From assembly GCA_043748015.1 (NCBI GenBank), contig JAYTOA010000127.1:1-8773 (forward strand): a stretch of DNA of 8,773 nt, written 5' to 3'. Positions 1 to 7,241 of this stretch are shown piece by piece; position 1 is the first letter of the stretch, and each line of letters starts with the position of its first letter. A program made the translations under genes and the position numbers. Source of the stretch: JAIBBG01 sp043748015. GTDB lineage: Bacteria; Bacteroidota; Bacteroidia; Flavobacteriales_D; Sanyastnellaceae. The notes beneath the pieces are model-generated. The model saw only the letters and a program-made list of their open reading frames with translations, was not told the DNA's origin and made no database searches.

Positions 1-1649
1 GTGGATGGCGGATTCTGTTGTGGACTTATGGACGGATAATAATTGACCACAACAACTTCAGAAACATTTATACATCCAAATTCATCCGTTGCCTGCACCT
101 GATAATTTCCCTGCTCTGTGATTGTAAAATCTGATATGGCTCCCGTCGATATTTCGACGCTGTTTTGTAACCAAGTATATTCTGTAAAACCTTCTGTTGC
201 ATTGAGCAATACTTCAGCGTTTGGACATTGTGTTGGAAGAGTACCCGGTGAAATCGCAACCATCATCGCAACACTTTCTAATACTTCCAAAACGTTGGAA
301 ACACCGTTGCAACTTCCCGATGTTACAATCACGGAATAATTTCCCGCCGTATATGCTGTGAATGAAGACGACGTGCTATCCGCCACCTGCTCATCATTCA
401 GCATCCACTGATAGGAACCAAAACCTAAAGGCGCTTGTAGATTAACACTTTCACCCATGCAAATAGTGAGATCACCATCACTGGAAATAATGGGTTCCAA
501 AGCAGCGGACACCACCACGTTCAATGCTGCACTATTGAAGCTACAACTTCCATTGACCGTGGCGACATAGTATGAACCGGATTCCATGACCACCAATTGA
601 TTTCCGGTGGCATCCGTAATTGGCTCGCTGTTCATATACCATTGCAGTGCTTCGGTTGAATTGGTTGAAAGCGTGACGGATCCACCTACACAAAAACTCA
701 ACGGGCCATTAGCCTGGATGGCAGGAGCCGTTGCTCCACTCACTACAATGTATCCGGCCATTGTTTGCACCGCCTGACCGCATGCATTCGCAACTGTGAG
801 AGTTACATCAAATGTTCCACCGTCCAGATAACAAACACTGCTCACATTCGCAGAGCTGGCATTTGGAATAGCACTTCCGGGGAATTGCCATGCCCAGCTT
901 GTAGGAGTTCCTGTTCCCGTGCTCGAAAAATCAATGCACTCTCCTGCGCAGATGCTGGTTAATGATGCCTCGAAATTTGCCTCAATCGCATCTCCTGTTC
1001 CGTTACTTGTGCCCGGAGTTGGTGCTGCTCCTCCCGACAACCAATTCGTATTGCCATCACAAGATCTAAAAAGAGAAAATCCATCGTTACCGCTTTGAGA
1101 TGGCAACGCCTGAAAAATCGGATTGCTTGCGGAAAGTGGAATAGTTATGGAAGCGCAAGCACCAATTGTGTTTGTAGTAAATGAAGGTGTCTGGGCAAAT
1201 TGGCCTGTTCCCCAATAGATGGCGTCTTGTAATACTTCGGCACCATTGGTAAAAGCCAATTGCTCATTCGAGTTTGTAAAAATCCCTACCTGATTTATTG
1301 GACCGCTTGTGCATCCGCAAGTACCCCAGTCTATGTTCACCGCATTTCCGGAATTGGTTGAACCAATCATCAGAAATCCATTCGCAGCTATCATTGTTCC
1401 CGGTGGTATGGTCACAGAAAAATCACCATCAGTGAGCACATAACATCCCAGGTCGACTGCCACATTACACGTGTTGTAGAGCTCCACCCATTCGGCAGTG
1501 CTCGGCGTACAAGAACCATCACAGGCTGAAGAAGGGTTCACCATTACTTCATTGATGAGTACACATTGTGATGACATATTTGCGGTAAAAAAAACGCAGA
1601 AAAGTATTGCGACCAATGGCCTGAAAAACCTTAGTAATTTCTTATTCAT
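1..1649 (-). CDS. Secreted multidomain protein: lamin-tail + PKD + Ig-like repeats (C-terminus outside window)
   Basis: This frame is open from ATG 1649-1647 to the window edge, giving 549 codons with no stop, so the protein is truncated only by the window. Residues 1-28 form a signal peptide: MNKK basic start, hydrophobic core LVAILFCVFFTA, then MSSQC. Residues about 28-215 match a lamin-tail domain (VLINEVMVNP, AEWVELYN, DLGCYVLTDGDFSVTIPPGT, AANGFLMIG). Residues about 222-304 are a PKD domain (IDFSSTGTGTPTSWAWQFPG, then GGTFDVTLTVANACG). Three Ig-like repeats follow at about 308-380, 385-458 and 464-536. They share CxGxSVxL, a central QWM or TWLQN tryptophan strand and a closing GxYxV strand followed by Cys. 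A Pro/Gln linker begins at the edge. In Bacteroidota such architecture belongs to large cell-surface or secreted adhesin-like proteins, usually exported by the type IX system. The sorting domain would be beyond position 1, so that route is inference. It is divergent from the secreted protein at 1854; a shared surface role is possible but unproven. Confidence 0.85.
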   Translation of the reverse strand, partial: MNKKLLRFFRPLVAILFCVFFTANMSSQCVLINEVMVNPSSACDGSCTPSTAEWVELYNTCNVAVDLGCYVLTDGDFSVTIPPGTMIAANGFLMIGSTNSGNAVNIDWGTCGCTSGPINQVGIFTNSNEQLAFTNGAEVLQDAIYWGTGQFAQTPSFTTNTIGACASITIPLSASNPIFQALPSQSGNDGFSLFRSCDGNTNWLSGGAAPTPGTSNGTGDAIEANFEASLTSICAGECIDFSSTGTGTPTSWAWQFPGSAIPNASSANVSSVCYLDGGTFDVTLTVANACGQAVQTMAGYIVVSGATAPAIQANGPLSFCVGGSVTLSTNSTEALQWYMNSEPITDATGNQLVVMESGSYYVATVNGSCSFNSAALNVVVSAALEPIISSDGDLTICMGESVNLQAPLGFGSYQWMLNDEQVADSTSSSFTAYTAGNYSVIVTSGSCNGVSNVLEVLESVAMMVAISPGTLPTQCPNAEVLLNATEGFTEYTWLQNSVEISTGAISDFTITEQGNYQVQATDEFGCINVSEVVVVNYYPSISPQQNPPS

Positions 1650-1658
1650 ATCGGAGCG

Positions 1659-1666
1659 CAAATTTA
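1659..1666 (-). promoter_or_regulatory. Candidate -7 element of the lamin-tail protein gene
   Basis: Read on the minus strand this is TAAATTTG, an exact match to the Bacteroidota -7 consensus TAnnTTTG. A TTTG lies upstream at 1681-1684, but the 14-nt spacing is shorter than the usual 17-20 or so. A start about 4 nt after the motif would leave a leader of only 5-6 nt before the ATG at 1649. The motif match is direct; promoter function is inference and the poor -33 spacing lowers confidence. Confidence 0.3.
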
Positions 1667-1817
1667 TCTATGCCGGGGCTCAAATTGGATATAAAAGGTG
1701 AGCGAAAATGAAACACTTCTGCTTGATTCATTCGAAACGAAATTCAAAATTGACAACATATCTCCTTTTCTCCATTTTTTGATGAACTCTTGAACACCTT
1801 CAGTCTCCAATTCCATT

Positions 1818-1825
1818 TATATTTG
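1818..1825 (+). promoter_or_regulatory. Candidate -7 element of the 789-residue secreted protein gene
   Basis: TATATTTG is an exact match to the Bacteroidota TAnnTTTG -7 consensus, 28 nt before the ATG at 1854, giving a predicted leader of about 25 nt. No TTTG sits at the ideal -33 distance; the nearest TTG is at 1790-1792, 25 nt upstream, so the upstream half is weak. With the element at 1659-1666 it would give the divergent pair separate promoters inside a 204-nt spacer. Confidence 0.35.
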
Positions 1826-1853
1826 GGTACACAATCCGAATTCAACCTTTCGT

Positions 1854-4223
1854 ATGATTATACGCGCCACAATCATTCTTCTAATTTCTGTATTGAATGT
1901 TGCGTTCGCATGTTCTCAGCATGCCATGAGTGGATTTATACAGGAACGAAAACAAGAAAATCCCAATGCTCATTCATTTTTCACTGATAAATCGGACTGG
2001 CGTGAAATCATAGAAAAGCGCGAAATGAATTCTGCAACATGGAAGCATGTTGATGGCAGAATTATGATTGAACAATGCCTGCGTCCTCTGTATTTTCAGC
2101 GCAATGGTCAATTGGAAAGAATTGATCACACTTTACAATTCAACAAAGGAAGTTGGGAAGCATGTCTGCAAAAATTTCCTCTTAGCATAGAACAAAATGG
2201 CCGCATTCATACTGCGCATGCTACAAAATATGAAGTAATTCATGGCGGCAAAGTGGCCATCAACGGAAGTGACGCAAATGTTTTGTTTGAAGAAATCGAC
2301 AACACGCACTTGATTGCGCGCAACATTCTTCCGAGCGTGGATAAAGAAATGACTGCCTTCGAAAATTCGGTGAAGTATCAGTATGTATTGAATGCAGTTC
2401 AAACTGTCTCCGCTGAATATTTTGAGATCAGCGAAACCATCGTCATACCGGCCGGAGCAACAATCAAAACGGATGTTGCACACGGTCATTCGAAAGGCGA
2501 TCTATGGATGGGTAATTTTTTGGTGGAATTAAATGGAGAAGTGATTTCGACAATTCATCCAACGCTTTGTTTTGATCAAAACAAAAAGCACATATTGGCC
2601 GGTTGCATTTTGCAAAAAACAAAAACCATCAACGAATGGCAATTGATAACACGCATTGAAAATGCTTGGTTGACAGATCCGACGACTGCCTATCCTGTTA
2701 TCATAGATCCGCTCATTGTTGGTCCAACAGCCGCATGGGGCAACGAATTCATGCCTTCATGTCACATTCCAAATTACAATGTGGATAGCATGCTTGTCAC
2801 TGTTCCCGGACAGATTACGGTAACGGGGTTGTTTGTTACCGCAAGTTTTTTTGCAGATCCACTTGCCAATGCCATCATGGATAACGGTGCGATGTATTTT
2901 AGTACACCGTGTTCACAAACCGGATTATTTGAGGCTCAGCCGCCAGCCGATCAACTTCCGGGCACTGCCTATCTTTTGAGTTTTGACATGCGCGAACCCT
3001 TGATGTGTTGCTATCCTCCATCGTGTTCGCAAACGAGTTTTTATTTGAGAATGCATCTCGGCAGGTATACTCCTGCCGGTGATTGCAATGCGAATGCTGT
3101 CTATTATACGCCAAGTTCTCCGTGGCCATTTACAGCTTATATCGAGGGACATACAGTTGAAATACATCAGGATGGCTGGTCAATTCCATTAGCTGCTATT
3201 TGTTCCAATAATTGCAATGTGATAGGCAAAGCACGCATGCGATATGGCGTTCCTCCATATACCATGACCCATCCATGGATGACAGGCACTGTGGTGATTG
3301 AACAACCTACGCCTTGTGATGTTGCAGGTAAACTCGCCAATCTTCCTTTGAATATTCCAGGTTGTCCTGTTTATTGTCCGTCGTTCAACTCGATACCTGT
3401 GCCTCCATGTGTGATTACAGATGTTTGTGGAAATGTCGCACCCGACGTGCCTGCTTCGGTCGTGAACATTAAACCTGCCCCTGATGTCATCATTCCACCT
3501 TCGGAAATTTGCAGTGATCTGGAGTACAACTTCAATCTCAGTAGTTGTCAGACAGGAAGTTCGTACATATGGGCGGGCAACAATACAAATGGAACTGGTT
3601 CTATTCCTGTGATGATTTCGAATCCGAGCACGGACACTATGCAGGTTTCGTATTTCGGACAGGCCACATTCAATGGATGTTCTTCATTGAATACGGAATT
3701 TTTCTTTCATGTGCTACCTCCACCATCAACAGATTTTGAAATTCACCCATCACCGGCATTCCTGAATGTGGGCGCCGGATTCGAAGGGTCAGCAGTTAGT
3801 TCCAGCGGAACCGTTACTTCATGGACATGGAGTTTTGATGGCAATTCCGGCGCATCCGGAATAACCACTGTTTACGCTTTCAATTCATTGGGAACACATG
3901 AAGCATGTTTGCACATTGTTACAGAAAATGGTTGTCCGGCGACAGTTTGCCGTGAGGTGGAAGTGATAACTGAGCAACTAGTCGTTCCGAATATATTCAC
4001 CCCCAACGGTGATGGACTTAATGAAAATCTCGAATTTAAAAACCTCGAATACTTTCAGGGAAATACACTGGAAGTATATAATCGCTGGGGAAATCTTGTA
4101 TTTACAAAATCCAATTACAATAATAACTGGAATGGTGGAGATCTATCTGAAGGCACCTATTATTATATTCTGAATGTTTTGAACCTTCGAAGTTATAGCG
4201 GGTATGTGCAGTTATCGAGGTGA
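1854..4223 (+). CDS. Secreted protein with PKD domain and gliding-motility/T9SS C-terminal domain
   Basis: The 789-residue protein starts with a signal peptide (MIIRATIILLISVLNVAFA, probable cleavage at AFA before Cys20; the sequence is not a good lipobox). Residues about 30-285 are a beta-rich region I cannot assign, ending in AYPVIIDPLIVG (279-290), a phrase like the end of N-terminal regions seen in large extracellular repeat proteins. Residues about 300-530 are unusually cysteine-rich (MPSC, MCCYPPSC, ICSNNC, PGCPVYC, PPCVITDVC) and match no family I know. Residues about 628-706 are a PKD domain (VTSWTWSFDG, then LGTHEACLHIVTENGC). The last 79 residues, from VPNIFTPNGDG at 711 through VYNRWGNLVF to GTYYYILN and the final YSGYVQL, are a clear gliding-motility-associated C-terminal domain (CHU_C type). 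This is the signal for export by the type IX system and retention at or release from the surface. No catalytic motif is visible, so a structural, adhesive or binding role is most likely. No strong ribosome-binding site precedes the ATG, as is normal in this phylum. Confidence 0.9.
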   Translation: MIIRATIILLISVLNVAFACSQHAMSGFIQERKQENPNAHSFFTDKSDWREIIEKREMNSATWKHVDGRIMIEQCLRPLYFQRNGQLERIDHTLQFNKGSWEACLQKFPLSIEQNGRIHTAHATKYEVIHGGKVAINGSDANVLFEEIDNTHLIARNILPSVDKEMTAFENSVKYQYVLNAVQTVSAEYFEISETIVIPAGATIKTDVAHGHSKGDLWMGNFLVELNGEVISTIHPTLCFDQNKKHILAGCILQKTKTINEWQLITRIENAWLTDPTTAYPVIIDPLIVGPTAAWGNEFMPSCHIPNYNVDSMLVTVPGQITVTGLFVTASFFADPLANAIMDNGAMYFSTPCSQTGLFEAQPPADQLPGTAYLLSFDMREPLMCCYPPSCSQTSFYLRMHLGRYTPAGDCNANAVYYTPSSPWPFTAYIEGHTVEIHQDGWSIPLAAICSNNCNVIGKARMRYGVPPYTMTHPWMTGTVVIEQPTPCDVAGKLANLPLNIPGCPVYCPSFNSIPVPPCVITDVCGNVAPDVPASVVNIKPAPDVIIPPSEICSDLEYNFNLSSCQTGSSYIWAGNNTNGTGSIPVMISNPSTDTMQVSYFGQATFNGCSSLNTEFFFHVLPPPSTDFEIHPSPAFLNVGAGFEGSAVSSSGTVTSWTWSFDGNSGASGITTVYAFNSLGTHEACLHIVTENGCPATVCREVEVITEQLVVPNIFTPNGDGLNENLEFKNLEYFQGNTLEVYNRWGNLVFTKSNYNNNWNGGDLSEGTYYYILNVLNLRSYSGYVQLSR

Positions 4224-4293
4224 AAAAGACCGTTGGGATTTGAGAAGGAGTGTGTTCCTTTGAAATGATGCAATCTTCAATATTAATATTTCA

Positions 4294-5256
4294 CTACTTC
4301 TCCTTTTCCTGCTTTTTGAAATATTTCTTGAAAGGCCAGGAAAGTTTTAGCGCCTCGAGGTTTTCATTCAGTGTGACACTTCCTTTATTGATGTTGATCA
4401 TGCTCTCATTCAGATTGTGAACGAAAGTTGTATCTGTTAGAAGTGTTCCAATCGATCCTTCGCCATTTTTAAGTCTTTGAGAAATGATTCTGAAGTCGCC
4501 GGATATCATTGCAACCGAGTCGCTAACCGCTTGAATATTCACTATGGTTTGATTCAGTTTATGGGAGATAAGTGTGTCGGTGAGCAAGGCGCCAACAGTT
4601 CCTTTACCTAATCTGATATCCGAAACAATCTTACTGAGGTCTCCGGAAATAATTGCGGTGCTTTCTCCTGTGATCTGAAAACCAACAACAGCACTGCGGA
4701 CGTTTTCGGCCAGCACGGAATCAGACAGCAAATTCCAAAGTGAACTGTTGTTATCAAGCTTATCAGTAATGTTGCGCAAGTTGTCTGTTATGACTTTCAG
4801 ATTCTCGCCCGTGATATCCAATGTACGCATCGCATTTTCCATCTCGAAGGGATTATTCGAACGCAAAGTGCTGCCCTCCTCCACAGATGGATTTCCATGC
4901 GTTCCCGGTGAAATATTCATCATCTTGTTTCCAAGCAAACCATCTGTGCCAATCGACACTGTTGCATCGTCAGCAATGAATTGTGTGGTGCCCGCATCGA
5001 TGGTGAACTCAACGCGGATAATAGTATCGGCAATTGGAAAAACCTTCGACACCGTTCCTACATTGATGCCATTGAATTGAACATTGTTGCCGGGCATCAA
5101 TCCAGCCACATCATTAAAATCGGCATTGACTTTAATCGTGAAGTGAAAAATATTTTTCTGACTTCCTATATAATAAAGTCCGAGCAATAACAATGCAGTG
5201 CCCGCAAGCACAAAAGCTCCAAGCCGGATCCTGTTTATTCTCTGTTCTTTCTTCAT
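4294..5256 (-). CDS. mlaD: MlaD family (MCE-domain) lipid-transport protein
   Basis: The 320-residue protein is the substrate-binding part of a phospholipid ABC transporter, anchored in the inner membrane with its body in the periplasm. Residues 12-31 form one membrane segment (LGAFVLAGTALLLLGLYYI). Residues about 38-117 are the MCE domain, with characteristic DVAGLMPGNNVQFNGINVGTV and GTDGLLGNKMMNISPG. The rest is predicted helical, and residues about 170-305 hold three repeats of exactly 48 residues: LLSDS at 176, LLTDT at 224 and LLTDT at 272, with ISGD at 203 and 251. The end is strongly basic (WPFKKYFKKQEKEK). The ATG is 1 nt after the stop of the ATPase gene, so translation is probably coupled; it is the last gene of the operon. 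Family assignment is firm. The lipid cargo and direction of transport cannot be told from sequence. Confidence 0.92.
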   Translation of the reverse strand: MKKEQRINRIRLGAFVLAGTALLLLGLYYIGSQKNIFHFTIKVNADFNDVAGLMPGNNVQFNGINVGTVSKVFPIADTIIRVEFTIDAGTTQFIADDATVSIGTDGLLGNKMMNISPGTHGNPSVEEGSTLRSNNPFEMENAMRTLDITGENLKVITDNLRNITDKLDNNSSLWNLLSDSVLAENVRSAVVGFQITGESTAIISGDLSKIVSDIRLGKGTVGALLTDTLISHKLNQTIVNIQAVSDSVAMISGDFRIISQRLKNGEGSIGTLLTDTTFVHNLNESMININKGSVTLNENLEALKLSWPFKKYFKKQEKEK

Positions 5257-5257
5257 A

Positions 5258-6010
5258 TCAATCGAAATACTCCCTTACTACTTTATCTTTAGAATTGATC
5301 AATTCTTCGAAAGAACCAGATGCATGACATTTTCCGTCAATCAACATCGCGATTCTATTCGCTGTCAACTTCACGCAATTCAAATCATGAGAAATGATAA
5401 TGGAAGATGTCTTGTATTTCTTTTGAATATCCAACATCAGATTTCCGATTTCCTTTCCGGTGATAGGATCCAATCCAGTTGTTGGTTCATCATACAAAAT
5501 AATTTTCGGTTTCAGGATCAACGTACGTGCAAGTGCAATACGTTTCTTCATGCCACCTGAAAGATCTTCCGGCATCAACTCCACCGTTTCTTCGAGACCA
5601 ACATTCTCCAGCGCTTCCATTACCAGCGCATCCACTTCCGATTGCTTCATTTTCCCACCATGCCTTCTGAGAGGAAACTCAAGATTCTCACGTACCGTCA
5701 TGGAATCGTACAGCGCATTGCTCTGAAAAAGAAAACCCACTTTCACGCGAAGTTTATCAAGATCCACATGATTCATTTCAGTCACCTCATTGCCCAGGAC
5801 ATTGATCGTTCCTTCATCCGGAGGCATTAATCCAATGATACATTTGATCAGAACAGATTTCCCCGAGCCCGATTTCCCGAGCACAACAACGTTTTCACCT
5901 TCGTGCACGTTGAGATCAAAATCGCGCAGGACTTTATTATCCCCAAACGCTTTTTTCAGTCCGCGAATACGGATGACCGGCTCACCGATATATGATTTTT
6001 CCACATTCAT
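5258..6010 (-). CDS. mlaF: MlaF-type ABC transporter ATP-binding protein
   Basis: This 250-residue protein is the cytoplasmic ATPase that drives the MlaE/MlaD lipid transporter. All nucleotide-binding motifs are intact: Walker A GKSGSGKS at 45-52, Q-loop Gln96 (FLFQSN), signature LSGGM at 150-154, Walker B IILYDE at 170-175 with TTGLDP after it, and the switch His208 in ISHDL. The wording EDLSGGMKKRIALART and YDEPTTGLDPIT is typical of the MlaF/Ttg2A group rather than of importers or LolD. The length fits a single-domain ATPase. The start ATG lies in an ATGA overlap with the stop of the permease gene, and the stop is 1 nt before the MCE gene, so the three genes are one operon. No separate STAS-domain MlaB partner is present nearby. 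Confidence 0.95.
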   Translation of the reverse strand: MNVEKSYIGEPVIRIRGLKKAFGDNKVLRDFDLNVHEGENVVVLGKSGSGKSVLIKCIIGLMPPDEGTINVLGNEVTEMNHVDLDKLRVKVGFLFQSNALYDSMTVRENLEFPLRRHGGKMKQSEVDALVMEALENVGLEETVELMPEDLSGGMKKRIALARTLILKPKIILYDEPTTGLDPITGKEIGNLMLDIQKKYKTSSIIISHDLNCVKLTANRIAMLIDGKCHASGSFEELINSKDKVVREYFD

Positions 6011-6774
6011 GTGATATCGAAAATATCAGCTATTTGTGCCGCGATGAGATCAATGATAAAGACAATAAAAGTAGACACAACAACGGCAGAATTGGCTGCC
6101 ATTCCAACCCCCTGCGTTCCCTTTTTTGTTGTATATCCTTTGTAACATCCAACAATACCAATGGCAAAACCAAAGAAGAAACACTTTACTATGGAAGGGA
6201 TGAGATCGCCAAAAGAAAGCTTCTGAAATATCTGCGTAGTGAAGAGATCAAAGCTGATGACCTGTTTCATATTCACACCGAGATAAGCTCCATACAAAGC
6301 AATCGTATCACTCACCACCACCAGTAGCGGCACCATTAAAACACAAGCGATCACACGTGTTACTACGAGATATTTAAAAGGATTCGTTCCTGAAACTTCC
6401 ATGGCATCAATCTGTTCTGTCACTTTCATGGAACCTAGCTCGGCGCCGATTCCAGAACCAATTTTTCCGGCGCAGATCAATGCCGTTATCACCGGCACAA
6501 TTTCCCTCACCAGCGAAACTGACACGACAGAAGGCAGCCAGGACTCCGCACCAAAAGTGGCCATGGAAGGATGAGATTGAATCGTAATCACCAGTCCCAT
6601 TATGAAACCTGTAATTGCAACAAGTGGCAATGTTTTGTTGCCTATATAAAAGCACTGCTTCACTAATTCCGCCAACTCATAGGGCGGCTTGAAACCCTCA
6701 CGAAAAAAACGCATGGCGAAGAGCCAAAGTTGGCCAGTCTCATACAGTAAGGCGTTCAAAGCTGATTGTCTCAT
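6007..6774 (-). CDS. mlaE: MlaE-type ABC transporter permease
   Basis: This is the membrane permease of the phospholipid transporter, first gene of the operon. The chosen ATG at 6774 gives 255 residues, close to the roughly 260 of E. coli MlaE, and starts MRQSALNALLYETGQ, which lines up with the family's N-terminal amphipathic helix. An in-frame ATG at 6870 would add 32 residues that do not resemble the family. Numbered from 6774, the hallmark region lies at about 90-142: REIVPVITALICAGKIGSG, IGAELGSMKVTEQIDAMEV, then NPFKYLVVTRVIA. Hydrophobic segments lie at about 50-65, 90-105, 140-168, 197-212 and 230-250, consistent with a five- or six-segment permease. The stop overlaps the start of the ATPase gene by ATGA. 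No exact TAnnTTTG promoter was found upstream; TACCTTTTTG near 6877-6868 (minus) is only a near match. Confidence 0.92.
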   Translation of the reverse strand: MRQSALNALLYETGQLWLFAMRFFREGFKPPYELAELVKQCFYIGNKTLPLVAITGFIMGLVITIQSHPSMATFGAESWLPSVVSVSLVREIVPVITALICAGKIGSGIGAELGSMKVTEQIDAMEVSGTNPFKYLVVTRVIACVLMVPLLVVVSDTIALYGAYLGVNMKQVISFDLFTTQIFQKLSFGDLIPSIVKCFFFGFAIGIVGCYKGYTTKKGTQGVGMAANSAVVVSTFIVFIIDLIAAQIADIFDIT

Positions 6775-7011
6775 AATAGCATAGGGGAAGGTAGTAAATG
6801 GATGAACCTTCAATTCAGTGATATGAGATAACTCAGTATTTGATATGAAGACAATTTCGATGCTTTTCAAAAAGGTAATTGTGATTTACACTTAACAACC
6901 ATTACTGATAAATCAGAAGCGAAATAACTTGATTGAATAAGTAAACTACAGAATAACTCCGAAAGAAGTACTGTTTGATTCCAGTTGGGGCTTGTTTACC
7001 GAGCGCTCCCG
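6775..7011. other. Intergenic stretch upstream of mlaE, no gene seen
   Basis: This AT-rich stretch separates the mlaE start from the repeat block beginning near 7012. It should contain the mla operon promoter, but I find no exact Bacteroidota consensus. It holds no convincing coding frame. An 8-bp palindrome, GAGCGCTC, sits at 7001-7008 just before the repeats. If translation of mlaE starts at 6870 instead of 6774, the left 96 nt would be coding. Confidence 0.5.
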
Positions 7012-7104
7012 CGAAGCTTCGCTTCGGATACGCGTGGGTATAGAATGAAAAAATCCCGTAACCCGGATTCCTTCATTTGTTTTTCTTGCGGAGAGTTAGG
7101 GATT
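7012..7104 (-). repeat. Distal direct-repeat copy of the tRNA-Ser 3' flank
   Basis: Positions 7036-7104 match 7223-7291 at 67 of 69 positions; the differences are at 7043 and 7057. The outer 18 nt at 7012-7029 (CGAAGCTTCGCTTCGGAT) also recur exactly at 7198-7215. On the minus strand the copy begins with the last 18 nt of the tRNA-Ser gene (the 3' half of the T-arm, the acceptor 3' strand and the discriminator), continues through AAGAAAAACAAATGAAGGA and the terminator hairpin, and ends in the CGAAGC/GCTTCG mini-hairpin. It is too short to be a tRNA. A tandem duplication, or the scar of an element that used the tRNA end as its attachment site, would both produce this. Confidence 0.85.
7049..7069 (-). 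terminator. Second copy of the tRNA-Ser terminator hairpin
   Basis: On the minus strand, AATCCGG, a four-base loop and CGGGATT are followed by a T-run. It is the duplicated version of the terminator at 7235-7256, with one substitution at 7057 that leaves a C-C mismatch inside the 7-bp stem. It may still catch read-through from the tRNA before it reaches the mla operon, which lies downstream on the same strand. Confidence 0.5.
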
Positions 7105-7135
7105 ATTGCATGATCCCTGTTCGGGGAGTTCGACA

Positions 7136-7192
7136 CAAGAAAAACAAATAAGGAATTTGGCAAAGCCCATTTTTTCATTTTATACCCTTGCC
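7136..7192 (+). repeat. Inverted, diverged third copy of the terminator module
   Basis: Read on the plus strand this runs CAAGAAAAACAAAT, AAGGAAT, a small GGC-AAA-GCC hairpin, then ATTTTTTCATTTTATACCC. The minus-strand copies have the same order: CAAGAAAAACAAATG, AAGGAAT, a CCGG hairpin, then the same T-rich tail. The flanks are nearly identical while the hairpin itself has changed. The module therefore lies between the two direct-repeat copies in the opposite orientation. Its short stem makes it at best a weak plus-strand terminator. Confidence 0.7.
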
Positions 7193-7241
7193 TCACTCGA
7201 AGCTTCGCTTCGGATTCGGCAAGGGTATAAAATGAAAAAAT
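7169..7241. repeat. 24-bp perfect inverted repeat with nested hairpin
   Basis: The arms 7169-7192 and 7218-7241 are exact reverse complements over 24 nt (ATTTTTTCATTTTATACCCT and four more bases). The 25-nt spacer holds its own hairpin, CGAAGC-TTC-GCTTCG, at 7198-7212. Outside the perfect arms, similarity resumes at 7136-7149 against 7262-7275 (14 nt exact), so the whole palindrome spans about 140 bp with diverged middles. It could form a cruciform or a long RNA hairpin downstream of the tRNA. Confidence 0.85.

Noticed and set aside
2133..3167. Antisense open frames opposite the 789-residue secreted protein
   Set aside because: The plus-strand frame has a signal peptide, a PKD domain and a sorting domain; the antisense frames are short and without recognisable motifs.
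4245..4260. AAGGA/TCCTT hairpin after the secreted protein gene as a terminator
   Set aside because: The stem is only 5 bp and no T-run follows on either strand.
4279..4290. AATATTAATATT palindrome between the convergent genes
   Set aside because: It is a low-complexity AT string in a 70-nt spacer with no other sign of function.
7085..7104. Possible second tRNA-Ser gene
   Set aside because: Only the last 18 nt or so of the tRNA are present; there is no anticodon arm or 5' half.
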